Assembly (NCBI RefSeq): GCF_036182465.1
Contig: NZ_CP108081.1
Location: 10,726,001 to 10,790,000, forward strand
Source of the DNA: Streptomyces sp. NBC_00258
GTDB lineage: Bacteria > Actinomycetota > Actinomycetes > Streptomycetales > Streptomycetaceae
Direction: 5' to 3'
Length of the DNA: 64,000 nucleotides
Part shown: positions 1 to 8,240 of the stretch, one piece after another
Numbering within the stretch: position 1 is the first letter of the stretch
Layout: each line of letters begins with the position of its first letter
Notes under the pieces: model-generated
What the model was told of the DNA's origin: nothing
The model's input: only the letters and a program-made list of their open reading frames with translations
The model's database searches: none
Position numbers and translations under genes: made by a program

Positions 1-687
1 GCCGATGCCGGGCAGCGCGGCGACGCGGGGCAACGGCACGCGCTCGCCCCGCGCCTCACCGGGAAAGCCCGGCACCCGGCGTCGTATCCACACCACGAGC
101 AGCACGGCGAGCAGCGCCGGCGACGCGAAGGCCGCACGCCAGCCCAGTGCGTCGGCCAGCGCCGTGCCCGCGGGAAGCCCCAGGGAGAGCGCGAGCGTGA
201 TGCCCGCCAGCACGATCGCGATGGCCCGGCCGCGCCGCTCCGCGGGCACCATACGGGCGGCGTACCCGACGAGCATCGCCCACAGCGTGCCGCCCATGGC
301 CCCGGCGACGAGCCGTGCCGCGAACGTCAGCCCGTACGAGGACGACAGCGCGGTGACGGCGTTGGCGGCCGCGAAACCGAGCAGCGCGCCGATGAGGACG
401 GGTCGCCGCGGCAGCCCGCGCAGCGCGGCGGTGAGGGGGATCGCGGCGAGGAACGACGCGACCGCGTAGCCGGTCACCAGGAAGCCCACCCGTGCCTCGG
501 AGACTCCGAGATCCGGTGCCATCCGCGGCAGCAGACCTGCCGGAAGGAGCTCCGTCAGTACGGCGGTGAAGGCGGCCGCGGACAGGGCGAGCAGCCCCGA
601 GAGGGGCAGTCCGGGCTCGGTGGACGTGGGCCTCGATGTGGGCGTGCCGGGTCCTCCGGCGATCGGTGCGGTCGTCATACGGCCCAT
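1..687 (-). CDS. MFS transporter, DHA1-like (3' end outside window)
   Basis: The reverse strand reads open from an ATG at 687 (alternative in-frame ATG at 678) to the window edge, giving 229 codons. After about 28 polar residues it is strongly hydrophobic, with repeated helices (LSGLLALSAAAFTAVLTELL, VGFLVTGYAVASFLAAIPL) and the inter-helix motif RGLPRRPVLIGALLG, the conserved cytoplasmic loop of drug:H+ antiporter-type major facilitator permeases. About six membrane segments are visible. The C-terminal half lies outside the window, so substrate and completeness cannot be judged. It is divergent from the sialidase-like gene at 843. AraJ/CmlA-type efflux pumps are the closest family I recognise. 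Confidence 0.85.
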   Translation of the reverse strand, partial: MGRMTTAPIAGGPGTPTSRPTSTEPGLPLSGLLALSAAAFTAVLTELLPAGLLPRMAPDLGVSEARVGFLVTGYAVASFLAAIPLTAALRGLPRRPVLIGALLGFAAANAVTALSSSYGLTFAARLVAGAMGGTLWAMLVGYAARMVPAERRGRAIAIVLAGITLALSLGLPAGTALADALGWRAAFASPALLAVLLVVWIRRRVPGFPGEARGERVPLPRVAALPGIG

Positions 688-842
688 GCTGAAACGTTCA
701 CATCAGTGTGAGGGCAAGTCCGCCGGGCGGCCGAGGCGGGGCGGGCTACTCCCGGGGAGGTAGGGGCGACAGCTCCACGCGTACGACGACAGGGCGGGAG
801 CGCCTTCCGAGGATGGTGACAACCATCTGGAAGGAGCCACCC

Positions 843-2321
843 GTGCGCTCTGCCCCGCCCTCTCGCCTTCGTTCCCTGACCGTGCTGACGGCTGTCCTGT
901 TACCGGCGCTCGCACTGTCGGGCACCTCGGCCGGCGCGACGCCCGACGGCCACTGGCACAAACCCGTGCGGCTGTCCGGAGCGAGTCCGTTCGCCGGCTG
1001 CGCGCCCGGAGCGCTCGACGGCAAGATGGCAGACGGCGCCATCGAGCCGCAGCTCGCCGCCGACCCGGGCGACCCCCGTCGTATCGCGGCGGTGTGGCCG
1101 CAGGACCGCCAGCGCGGCGTCGTGCTGGCCGTCACGCGTGACGGCGGAACGTCCTGGAAACGCACCGTCGTTCCACACCTGACCCGATGCTCGGGAGGCC
1201 GCTACGACTACGTCGACGAACCCGCCGTGACGTTCACCGCGGACGGTGCGCTGCTGGTCACCGGCGGTCTCGCCATGGCCGACGGCTCCGCCAGTGCGAG
1301 CTTGTCGATACGTTCCGACGTCGGCGGCCGGACCTGGACACGGCCCGCCGTGGTCATCGAGGAGACCGATCCGGCGCGGGGCGGCGTCGCCTCCGGCCCG
1401 GCGGTCGCGGACCCGCGAGATCCGGACGCGCTGTACGTCGTCACCCCGCGCTTCCCGGCGGCCGAGCGGACCCGCAACGACGCCTGGATCAGCCGCAGCA
1501 CCGACGGCGGACGCAGTTGGCGGCCGCCCACCCTGGTGGTGGACGCCGGCGACCGTCAGCTCGTCTCCGGCCACCGGCTGACCGTGCTCGACGACGGCAC
1601 GCTGGTGGACGTCCACACCCTGGTCCGTTTCGGCGAGGGTCCGATCACTGGCCGGCTCACCCTTCAGGCCGTACGGTCCACCGACGGCGGCCGGACCTGG
1701 TCCGCGCCCGTGAAGGTTGCCGACCTGCGCACCAAGTTCCTGTTCCAGGACCCCGAATCCGGTGAACAGGTCTCGCACACCACCAGCCTGCTCTCCGACA
1801 CGGCCGTCGACCGCCGCACCGGGCGCATCCACGTGGCCTGGCAGGACTCGCGGTTCACCGACGGCGCCGTCGACTCCGTGGCCATGGCCGCCTCCGACGA
1901 CGGTGGCCGCACCTGGTCCGCGCCGGTGAAGGTGAACCGCACGCCGACCGGCATCCCGCAGCCCAACCAGCAGGCCTTCACCGTCGCCTTGGCGGTCGAC
2001 GACGACGGCACGGTCGCCGTCTCCCACTCCGACTTCCGGCACAACGACTCGGGTGAGGCGCTGCTGACGGACCGTTGGCTGGTGCGCTGCCGACCGCAGT
2101 CCGCCGACTGTACGAGCGATGCGGCGACCTGGCGGGAGACCCGGCTGACCCCGACGTCGTTCGACATGCGCCGGGCGCCGAGGATCCCCGACGAGGCCAG
2201 CCCGCGCGGCTACTTCCTGGGCGAGCGCATGGGGTTGGTCGCCACCGGGCGCGGGTTCACCGCGGCATGGGCCGTACCGGACGCCCCGGGCAGGGCTGCC
2301 GTGCACGCCTCCACGTCTTGA
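843..2321 (+). CDS. secreted sialidase-like BNR/Asp-box beta-propeller protein
   Basis: 492 residues. I chose the GTG at 843 because AAGGAG lies about 8 bases upstream and because it directly begins a signal peptide (basic MRSAPPSRLR, hydrophobic stretch, Ala-rich cleavage region near SAGA). The mature part carries five Asp-box motifs of the S-x-D-x-G-x-x-W type at about residues 99, 157, 219, 279 and 351, typical of six-bladed sialidase propellers. I could not assign the full arginine triad and nucleophilic Tyr/Glu of a true exo-sialidase, so the enzymatic activity is uncertain. Codon 20 (900-902) is TTA, the rare leucine codon read only by the bldA tRNA in Streptomyces, which suggests developmental control. 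A strong hairpin follows at 2395. Confidence 0.85.
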   Translation: MRSAPPSRLRSLTVLTAVLLPALALSGTSAGATPDGHWHKPVRLSGASPFAGCAPGALDGKMADGAIEPQLAADPGDPRRIAAVWPQDRQRGVVLAVTRDGGTSWKRTVVPHLTRCSGGRYDYVDEPAVTFTADGALLVTGGLAMADGSASASLSIRSDVGGRTWTRPAVVIEETDPARGGVASGPAVADPRDPDALYVVTPRFPAAERTRNDAWISRSTDGGRSWRPPTLVVDAGDRQLVSGHRLTVLDDGTLVDVHTLVRFGEGPITGRLTLQAVRSTDGGRTWSAPVKVADLRTKFLFQDPESGEQVSHTTSLLSDTAVDRRTGRIHVAWQDSRFTDGAVDSVAMAASDDGGRTWSAPVKVNRTPTGIPQPNQQAFTVALAVDDDGTVAVSHSDFRHNDSGEALLTDRWLVRCRPQSADCTSDAATWRETRLTPTSFDMRRAPRIPDEASPRGYFLGERMGLVATGRGFTAAWAVPDAPGRAAVHASTS

Positions 2322-2394
2322 CGGGAGTAACAGCCGTCTCTATCGTCACGACCGCTCATTCGTAAATCCCGCCGAAACTTTCGGGATCGCCCTT

Positions 2395-2432
2395 CCGTGG
2401 CCCGGCCTCCCCAGTCGGAGGCCGGGCCACGG
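2395..2432. terminator. 16-bp perfect hairpin terminator after the sialidase-like gene
   Basis: Positions 2395-2410 are exactly complementary to 2417-2432 with a 6-base loop (CCAGTC). The stem is almost all G-C and there is no T-run, as is usual for Streptomyces terminators. It sits about 75 bases after the stop codon at 2321. Confidence 0.8.
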
Positions 2433-2440
2433 TGGCACGC

Positions 2441-2490
2441 CAGGGGCGCGAGGAGCTGCGCGACAAGCCACAACGCACCGGCAGCCGACG
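2441..2490 (+). repeat. copy 1 of a dispersed Streptomyces intergenic repeat
   Basis: The segment starts CAGGGGCGCGAGGAGCTGCG and continues with GACAAGCCACAACGCACC. Its first 24 bases match, at 22 positions, the reverse complement of an intergenic segment at 52323-52373. I recall this core (GGGGCGCGGGGAACTGCGCGA) as a very common intergenic repeat of streptomycetes with no known function. Here it lies between the terminator and the start of the esterase gene. Confidence 0.65.
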
Positions 2491-2542
2491 TCCAACGCAC
2501 GACACCCGCCCACCTCTTCCTCCGGACGACGAGGAGCCGCAC

Positions 2543-3856
2543 GTGAAACACCTGACTGTCCGCCAGAGACTCTCCGCCTTACTCACCGGAGCCCTCCTGC
2601 TGGGAGCCGCCCTCGCGCCTTCAGCCCCGGCCTCCGCACAGGCACCCGCACCGACGACCTGGACGGGCACCTGGGCCACCGCCCCCACCACCGTCCCCAA
2701 GACGGACACCACGACCTTCCACGACCAGACGATCCGCCAGATCGTGCACACCAGCATCGCCGGAACCGCCCTGCGCATCCGCCTCTCGAACGAGTTCGGC
2801 AAGCAGCCGCTGAAGATCGGCGAGGTACGCATAGCCCGCCGCGCGCCAGGCACGGACGAGCCGACCATCGACCCCGCCACGGACCGCAGGCTGACCTTCT
2901 CGGGCAAGTCCTCGGTCTCGATCCCCGCAGGAGCGCCCGCCCTCAGCGACCCCGTCACGCTCCGCGTGCCCGCGCGTTCCGATCTCGTCGTGAGCCTCCA
3001 CCTCCCCGAGAGCACACCGGGATCGACGGTCAACTCCTTCGCCGCGCAGCGCAGTTACATCGCGGCGGGCAACGTCACGGGCGACACCAAGATCGAGCCC
3101 CAGTCCGTAACCGAGCGCTGGTACTTCCTGACCGGCGTGAGCGTACGAGCCACCTCCACAGGGCCCTCCGGCACCGGCAAGGCATCGGCCGCGGTCGCCC
3201 TCGGGGACTCCATCACGGCCGACACCACCCTCGGCACCAACCACCGCTGGACCGACTATCTCGCCCAGCGTCTCCAAGGCCCCGGCGGCCCCCGCCACCC
3301 CGTCGGCGTCCTCAACAAGGGCATCAGCGGCAACCGGCTGCTCCATGACCCCAACCCGCCGGCCGGCCACCCCGCGGAGGCGTACGCCGCGTACTTCGGT
3401 GAGAGCGGACTCAAACGCTTCGACCGCGACGTGGCCGCCCAGCCAGGAGTCCGCCATGTCCTCGTCCTGCTCGGCGTGAACGACCTGGGCCATCCCGGCA
3501 ACATCGCCCCGCTCTCCGAGAAGGTGAACGGACAGGACCTGATCGACGGCCACCGGCAGCTCATCGCCCGCGCCCACGAGCGCGGACTGCGGATCTACGG
3601 AGCCACGATCACGCCGTTCAAGAACGACACACTCGGCTTCTACACGCCCGAGAACGCGGCGGCGCGCCAGACCTTCAACCACTGGCTGCGCACGAGCGGC
3701 GAGTACGACGGTGTGATCGACTTCGACGCCGCGCTGCGCGACCCGGCCGATCCCGAGCGGCTCCTCGCCGCCTACGACAGCGGCGACCACCTGCACACCA
3801 ACGACGCGGGCCGGGAGGCGATGGCACGGGCGGTGCCGCTGCGCTTCTTCAAGTGA
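2543..3856 (+). CDS. secreted SGNH/GDSL-type esterase/lipase
   Basis: 437 residues. The GTG at 2543 follows GAGGAG and starts a clear Sec signal peptide (VKHLTVRQRL, hydrophobic core, APASAQA cleavage region near residue 34). The C-terminal domain has all SGNH blocks: block I GDS with nucleophile Ser223 (VALGDSITAD), block II Gly in KGISGNRLL, block III GVND, and block V DHLH with Asp415 and His418. The roughly 170 residues before block I form an extra N-terminal beta-rich domain, common in secreted actinobacterial SGNH hydrolases. The substrate is unknown. Codon 13 (2579-2581) is TTA, so translation should depend on the bldA tRNA, like the preceding gene. Confidence 0.9.
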   Translation: MKHLTVRQRLSALLTGALLLGAALAPSAPASAQAPAPTTWTGTWATAPTTVPKTDTTTFHDQTIRQIVHTSIAGTALRIRLSNEFGKQPLKIGEVRIARRAPGTDEPTIDPATDRRLTFSGKSSVSIPAGAPALSDPVTLRVPARSDLVVSLHLPESTPGSTVNSFAAQRSYIAAGNVTGDTKIEPQSVTERWYFLTGVSVRATSTGPSGTGKASAAVALGDSITADTTLGTNHRWTDYLAQRLQGPGGPRHPVGVLNKGISGNRLLHDPNPPAGHPAEAYAAYFGESGLKRFDRDVAAQPGVRHVLVLLGVNDLGHPGNIAPLSEKVNGQDLIDGHRQLIARAHERGLRIYGATITPFKNDTLGFYTPENAAARQTFNHWLRTSGEYDGVIDFDAALRDPADPERLLAAYDSGDHLHTNDAGREAMARAVPLRFFK

Positions 3857-3907
3857 CCCAGAGGGTCACTCCGGCCCGGCTCCCGCCGGGCGTCAGGCCG
3901 GGGTGAC
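3852..3907. terminator. compound hairpin terminator after the SGNH esterase gene
   Basis: An 8-bp stem (3852-3859 with 3863-3870, loop AGA) overlaps the stop codon. A second stem (3875-3880 with 3885-3890) follows, and 3867-3877 can pair with 3897-3907 as a longer alternative. Tandem GC-rich hairpins without a T-run fit Streptomyces termination. Confidence 0.6.
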
Positions 3908-4012
3908 CGCCTTCACCGGCAGCGCAGCGTGGCGTCCGAATCCCGCCAGCATCCGTGATCGGGACACCTCAGTATGAGGAGTGGAACGAAAGCGTATGAA
4001 AGGGAGGCCACG

Positions 4013-4516
4013 ATGACCGCCTGCACGACGTTCGACAGCCCGCTGGGCGAACTGCTACTGGTCGGTGAAGAGACCCCGGACGGCGTCACGTTGACATCGC
4101 TGTCCATGCCGGGGCAGCGGAACGCCCCTGCCGAGAAGCCCGGTCGGCGGAGTGACCCCGACCGTTTCGAGGCCGTCGCCCGGCAGCTGACCGCCTACTT
4201 CGCCGGTGAACTCACCGAGTTCGACATCGAGTTCACCGAGGGCGGCACGGACTTCCAGCAGCGGGTGTGGCGCGCGCTGGAGGAGATTCCGTACGGCACG
4301 TCGACCACGTACGGCGCGCTCGCCGAGCGGCTCGGTGTGCCCCGGGACCGGATCCAGGCGCTGGGCGCGGCGATCGGAGCGAACCCCCTGCTGCTGGTGC
4401 GCCCGTGCCACCGGGTGATCGGCGCGGACGGCACCATGCGCGGCTACGCCGGCGGCGTGGAGCGCAAGGTCCGGCTCCTCACCCACGAGGGCGTTCTGCA
4501 GCCCACCCTCCTCTGA
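4013..4516 (+). CDS. ogt: methylated-DNA--[protein]-cysteine S-methyltransferase
   Basis: 167 residues, usual for Ogt. The ATG at 4013 is preceded by GGGAGG; an upstream in-frame ATG at 3974 lacks a ribosome site. The protein removes alkyl groups from O6-alkylguanine by irreversible transfer to its own cysteine. The active-site motif PCHRVIG is present with Cys132. Upstream lies the DNA-binding helix region (FQQRVWRALEEIPYGTSTTYG), then GAAIGANPLLLVRPCHR, and the terminal GYAGGVERKVRLLTHEG matches the family. The next gene starts 20 bases downstream and is a predicted DNA-demethylating oxygenase, so this is probably a two-gene alkylation-repair operon. Confidence 0.95.
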   Translation: MTACTTFDSPLGELLLVGEETPDGVTLTSLSMPGQRNAPAEKPGRRSDPDRFEAVARQLTAYFAGELTEFDIEFTEGGTDFQQRVWRALEEIPYGTSTTYGALAERLGVPRDRIQALGAAIGANPLLLVRPCHRVIGADGTMRGYAGGVERKVRLLTHEGVLQPTLL

Positions 4517-4536
4517 CCTCCGAGGCACCTCTCACC

Positions 4537-5256
4537 ATGAACCACACCACATACCCGGCGGCCCGGGTCGCGGAACAGGACTGGGCCGCCCTGACCGGCG
4601 AACTCGACGAGCACGGCAACGCGCTCACCGGACAGCTCCTCACCCCCGGACAGTGCCACGAGCTCGCCGCCCTGTACGACGAGGACGGCCGATTCCGCTC
4701 GACCATCGACATGGCCCGCCATCGCTTCGGCTCCGGCCAGTACCGCTATTTCACACATGAACTGCCTGATGTCGTAAGGGAGTTGCGCGAGGCGTTCTAC
4801 CCGCGGCTGCTGCCCGTCGCACGCGACTGGGCCGAGAGGCTGGGCCAACCCGCGCCGTGGCCCGACACGTTGGGGGAGTGGGTGGAGCGGTGCCACGCGG
4901 CCGGACAGTCCAAGTCCGCCCAGATCCTGCTGCGTTACGGTCCGGGCGACTGGAACGCCCTGCACCGGGACGTGTTCGGCGACCTGCTCTTCCCGCTCCA
5001 GGTCGTGATCGGCCTCGACGCCCCGGGAGCCGACTTCACGGGCGGCGAGTTCATCATGACCGAGCAGCGCCCGCGCGCCCAGTCCAGGGGATCGTCCACG
5101 ACCCTGCCCCAGGGCCACGGCCTGATCTTCACCACCCGCGACCGGCCCGTGGCGTCCAGGCGGGGTTGGTCCATCGGCCCCATGCGGCACGGGGTGAGCA
5201 CGGTCCGCTCCGGGCGGCGACGCACACTCGGGCTGGTCTTCCACGACGCCAAATGA
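4537..5256 (+). CDS. 2-oxoglutarate/Fe(II) oxygenase, PF09859-like, predicted DNA-repair demethylase
   Basis: 239 residues from the ATG at 4537, 20 bases after ogt. The iron ligands are visible: His143-x-Asp145 in LHRDVFG and a distal His218 in MRHGVSTV, followed by the basic RRTLGLVFHDA strand expected to bind 2-oxoglutarate. The N-terminal part (GNALTGQLLTPGQCHELAAL, RYFTHELPD) resembles the Oxygenase-NA family (PF09859), predicted to demethylate damaged bases oxidatively as AlkB does. Pairing with Ogt supports an alkylation-repair role. The assignment is by motif and context; substrate specificity is not shown by the sequence. Confidence 0.82.
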   Translation: MNHTTYPAARVAEQDWAALTGELDEHGNALTGQLLTPGQCHELAALYDEDGRFRSTIDMARHRFGSGQYRYFTHELPDVVRELREAFYPRLLPVARDWAERLGQPAPWPDTLGEWVERCHAAGQSKSAQILLRYGPGDWNALHRDVFGDLLFPLQVVIGLDAPGADFTGGEFIMTEQRPRAQSRGSSTTLPQGHGLIFTTRDRPVASRRGWSIGPMRHGVSTVRSGRRRTLGLVFHDAK

Positions 5257-5334
5257 TCACCCGGTCGCCAGTCGGGACACCCACTCGCCCGAAACTCCGT
5301 TGCCCGCCCGTCCCGCGGATGCTGGAGTGGCGTG

Positions 5335-6117
5335 ATGGATCACGCAGCGGTACTGACACTGTTCGACCGGGACATGCGCGAGGGCGCGCGCCCCTTCGGC
5401 CTCGACTCCGTGGTGGAGCGCGTCGGACGGGTGGTGCGGCACGTCGGACCCGAGAAGGGCTGGAACGGGGTGCTCTGGTCGGACCTCTCCGAGGCCGACG
5501 CGGACGCGGCGATCGCCGAGCAGGTGCGCCATTTCACGGGCCTGGGCCGGGAGTTCGAGTGGAAGCTGTACGGGCACGACCGGCCCGTCGACCTGGGCCG
5601 ACGATTGCGTGCGGCCGGTTTCACGGCCGAACCCGAGGAGACGCTGGTGATCGCCGAGGTCGGCGAGCTGGACCTCGACGTCCGGCCGCCGCAGGGCATC
5701 GAGCTGCGGACCGTCACCGACGCCGCGGGTGTGGACCTCATGGCCGACGTCCATGAGCAGGCCTTCCCCGGCGCGGACAACTCCCGGTTCCGCCACCTGC
5801 TGCTCACCCAGCTGGCCGAAGAGCCGGACACCGTGGTCGCCGTCGTGGCCCTCGCCGATGGCGTGCCGGTGAGCTCGGCCCGCATGGAACTCATCTCCGG
5901 CACACAGTTCGCGGGACTGTGGGGCGGCGGCACCGCAGAGGCCTGGCGCGGCCGCGGCATCTACCGCGCCCTGGTCGCCCACCGCGCACGAATCGCCGCC
6001 GACCGCGGCTACCGCTACCTCCAGGTCGACGCCTCCGACGACAGCCGCCCCATCCTCGAACGACTCGGCTTCGCCCGACTGACGACGACCACGCCGTACG
6101 TGTACGCGGCCTCGTAG
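5335..6117 (+). CDS. GNAT-family N-acetyltransferase
   Basis: 260 residues from ATG 5335 (GTG 5332 is also possible; TGGAG lies just upstream). The C-terminal half is a GNAT domain: the acetyl-CoA binding motif A reads WRGRGIYRALVAHRARIAADRG, followed by YLQVDASDDSRPILERLGF. The N-terminal half (about 130 residues) also looks like a degenerate acetyltransferase fold without a readable acetyl-CoA loop. The acceptor is unknown. It lies alone between the repair pair and a convergent GNAT gene. Confidence 0.85.
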   Translation: MDHAAVLTLFDRDMREGARPFGLDSVVERVGRVVRHVGPEKGWNGVLWSDLSEADADAAIAEQVRHFTGLGREFEWKLYGHDRPVDLGRRLRAAGFTAEPEETLVIAEVGELDLDVRPPQGIELRTVTDAAGVDLMADVHEQAFPGADNSRFRHLLLTQLAEEPDTVVAVVALADGVPVSSARMELISGTQFAGLWGGGTAEAWRGRGIYRALVAHRARIAADRGYRYLQVDASDDSRPILERLGFARLTTTTPYVYAAS

Positions 6118-6236
6118 CCGACAGGAGCCATGGGCCGGTGCCATGCCTACCCGGCCCTGCTCACCGCGTCGCTCGGGCCCGCTCGCCCAACTGCACGGGC
6201 CCGCCCACCCCAACGCACGGGTGTGACGACGCCGTC

Positions 6237-7118
6237 TCACAGATCGAGCTGGTACTCCACCGCCCTGTGCGTGGGCAGGTAGCCGAGCGTGTCGTTGATG
6301 CCGCGCATGTGCGCGTTGCTGTCCGCCGTGTCCGTGAGCAGGCCGCCGAGTTCCGGGTGGTGTTCGCGGGCCTGACGGATGGACTGCGCCTTCATCCACA
6401 GGCCGAGACCGTGGCCTCGGTGTTCGGGCAGCACGCCGGTCCCGTAGTGCTGTGCGTCTCCCCGGCCGTCGCCGGGAACGACGAGCTCGGAGAAGCCGAC
6501 GACCGACCCGTCCGCGGTGTCCACCACGGCGACGGTGTGCAGCAGTTCGCCCCGCTTGGCGATGGCCTCGGCGGCGGAGATCACCCGGTCCACGTCCCAG
6601 ACGACCGTGCCGTAGTCGGTGCCGTCCATCGGCATGTCGTCCATGGCCCGGCGCGAGTGGGCGAAGGTAAGGGCCAGTTCGGGCGGTACCGTGCCCTCCC
6701 AGTGGACCAACCGGTAGCCCTCATGGGGCTGTTCGACGATCCCGTCGATGCGGTGGAGGTCGGCGTCGGCCAGAGGGAGCCGGGCGTACGTCAGCGCGAG
6801 CACCCTGCGGAAGCCGCGCGCCGCCAGAAAGAGGTCGCCGGGGGAACCGGCCTCGGCCTGGGCGAGAACGGAGCGGCGCCCCTCGTCCCGTGCCGCCGCG
6901 ACGGCCGCGTCCAGGAGACCGCCGCCGACACCGCACCGGCGCTCCGCCCGGTGCACGGCGATCTCCAACTCGGCGAGATGCTCCTGCCCTTCCTTGGTGA
7001 ACAGCCGCAGGAAGGCGGATCCGACCGGCGCCCCCTCGTCGTCGGAAGCGAGCCACGCCAGACGGCGGCTCGACGCGCTGGGCTGGGGATCGGTGAGCGC
7101 GGTGATGCGGTGCGGCAA
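6237..7118 (-). CDS. two-domain GNAT acetyltransferase with TTG start
   Basis: 293 residues. Two GNAT folds in tandem: the first has RCGVGGGLLDAAVAAARDEG near residue 62, and the second has GVLPEHRGHGLGLWMKAQSI followed by NAHMRGINDTLGYLP, similar to mycothiol-synthase-like double acetyltransferases. The start is TTG at 7118, preceded at 5 bases by GGAG; no ATG or GTG fits better. This ribosome site lies inside one arm of a perfect 12-bp inverted repeat (see 7123-7191), so expression is probably regulated. The substrate cannot be inferred. Confidence 0.82.
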   Translation of the reverse strand: MPHRITALTDPQPSASSRRLAWLASDDEGAPVGSAFLRLFTKEGQEHLAELEIAVHRAERRCGVGGGLLDAAVAAARDEGRRSVLAQAEAGSPGDLFLAARGFRRVLALTYARLPLADADLHRIDGIVEQPHEGYRLVHWEGTVPPELALTFAHSRRAMDDMPMDGTDYGTVVWDVDRVISAAEAIAKRGELLHTVAVVDTADGSVVGFSELVVPGDGRGDAQHYGTGVLPEHRGHGLGLWMKAQSIRQAREHHPELGGLLTDTADSNAHMRGINDTLGYLPTHRAVEYQLDL

Positions 7119-7122
7119 GGTG

Positions 7123-7202
7123 TCTCCGTCACGGTTGGAGGTGCGGTGCGGGCTACGGGGGGAAACCCGCAGACGCTAGCCGTGACGGAGAACGACCTGC
7201 AA
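7123..7202 (-). promoter_or_regulatory. inverted repeat covering the promoter spacer and the ribosome-binding site of the GNAT gene
   Basis: Positions 7123-7134 (TCTCCGTCACGG) and 7180-7191 (CCGTGACGGAGA) are perfect inverted copies. Read on the minus strand, the second arm contains the GGAG of the gene starting at 7118. The first arm lies between TTGCAG (7202-7197) and TAGCGT (7178-7173), which make a plausible -35/-10 pair with an 18-base spacer. A smaller stem (TGCGGG/CCCGCA) sits between the arms. Either two sites for a regulator, or, if transcription starts further upstream, an RNA hairpin that hides the ribosome site. Confidence 0.5.
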
Positions 7203-7288
7203 CAGCTTTTCCCACGGTGACGCGCCATGCGGCCGACGGCGGACACCTCGTGGGGGGCCGGCGTGCGGTGCGCCGCGATCCGTCGTGG

Positions 7289-7555
7289 TCAGCGGCGCCC
7301 TGCCTTCGACCGGTCCAGGGCCGCGACACCGAGCGCCGCGAGTCCGATCTGGATCAGCCACTCGACCCAGTCCACCCCGTTGGTGTCGGACACGTCGAAC
7401 GCGTTGGCCAGCGCCGACCCGATGAGCGCGGCCACGATGCCGACCGCGATCGTCCACAGAATGCCGATGCGCTGACGACCCGGAACAACGAGCCGGCCCA
7501 GCACACCGATGATGATGCCGATCACGATGGCACTGATGATGCCCGAGATCTCCAT
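7289..7555 (-). CDS. GlsB/YeaQ/YmgE family stress-response membrane protein
   Basis: 88 residues with three hydrophobic segments: IISAIVIGIIIGVLGRLVVPG, ILWTIAVGIVAALIGSALA and a C-terminal LIQIGLAALGVAAL. This is the transglycosylase-associated protein family (PF04226), small inner-membrane proteins often induced by general stress. The G-RLVVPGRQ loop after helix 1 is the usual signature. The ribosome site is the purine-rich tandem duplication of a 10-base unit at about 7561-7580. Molecular function in the family is not established. Confidence 0.88.
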   Translation of the reverse strand: MEISGIISAIVIGIIIGVLGRLVVPGRQRIGILWTIAVGIVAALIGSALANAFDVSDTNGVDWVEWLIQIGLAALGVAALDRSKAGRR

Positions 7556-7639
7556 CTCAGCCCCTCTTCGCCCCTCTTCGTCATACTCCTTACCTCTACA
7601 AGTGCCCCGTCGGCGTGAGTGCAGTCCGGGCGGTTTCCC

Positions 7640-8185
7640 TCAGCCGACGCCGTTACCGGTCCAGCCGGTGACTCCCAGCACCTCGCGCGCGATGTCGATC
7701 ACCTCGCGGTCGTCCGTGACCACCCGAACAGTGTCCGCGGGGGCACGTTCCTCCAGCAGCCTGGCCTTGTGCGTGCTGCCCCGCAGCTCCTGTTCCAGCT
7801 CGGAGCCCAGCTCGCGCCCCTTCAGCCGCTTGGCGGCGGTGGCGTCGGAAGCGGTGAGGAGGACCCGTACGAGCCGTACGTCCTCGCCCATCGCCCGCTC
7901 GAACATGCCCGCGGCCTCGGTCAGCACGCTCACGGTGTTCGTATAGATGAGGCGGCGGTGGCCGAGTTCGGCGAAGTTCCCCCACACCGCCGCCAGATTG
8001 CGTTCGGTGATCCCTGCCCGGTGCGGATCGTCCTCCGGTGCCGGGTGCACCTGCCCCATGAAGTCGCCCTCCAGCACGGCGTGGGCGACCTGCGCCCGCC
8101 GCAGCCGGGCCGAGACCTCCCAGCCCACTGTCGACTTGCCGACACCAGCGCGTCCACCGATGAGCAGAACCTCCGCATGATCCAT
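7640..8185 (-). CDS. P-loop NTPase, small-molecule kinase-like
   Basis: 181 residues from the ATG at 8185. The Walker A loop GGRAGVGKSTVG is at residues 10-21; a later region VRVLLTASDATAAKRLKGRELGS resembles the lid of nucleoside/shikimate-type kinases. The family comprises AAA_33/chloramphenicol-phosphotransferase-like ATP-binding proteins of unknown substrate. It is followed upstream on the same strand by a GNAT gene and an APH-fold gene (8241-10090), a grouping typical of small-molecule modification enzymes. Confidence 0.7.
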   Translation of the reverse strand: MDHAEVLLIGGRAGVGKSTVGWEVSARLRRAQVAHAVLEGDFMGQVHPAPEDDPHRAGITERNLAAVWGNFAELGHRRLIYTNTVSVLTEAAGMFERAMGEDVRLVRVLLTASDATAAKRLKGRELGSELEQELRGSTHKARLLEERAPADTVRVVTDDREVIDIAREVLGVTGWTGNGVG

Positions 8186-8240
8186 GGGAGCAGCCTGCCA
8201 GCCGGGGACGGGCTCCGGCGATCGAGAATCGCCCGGAGAG

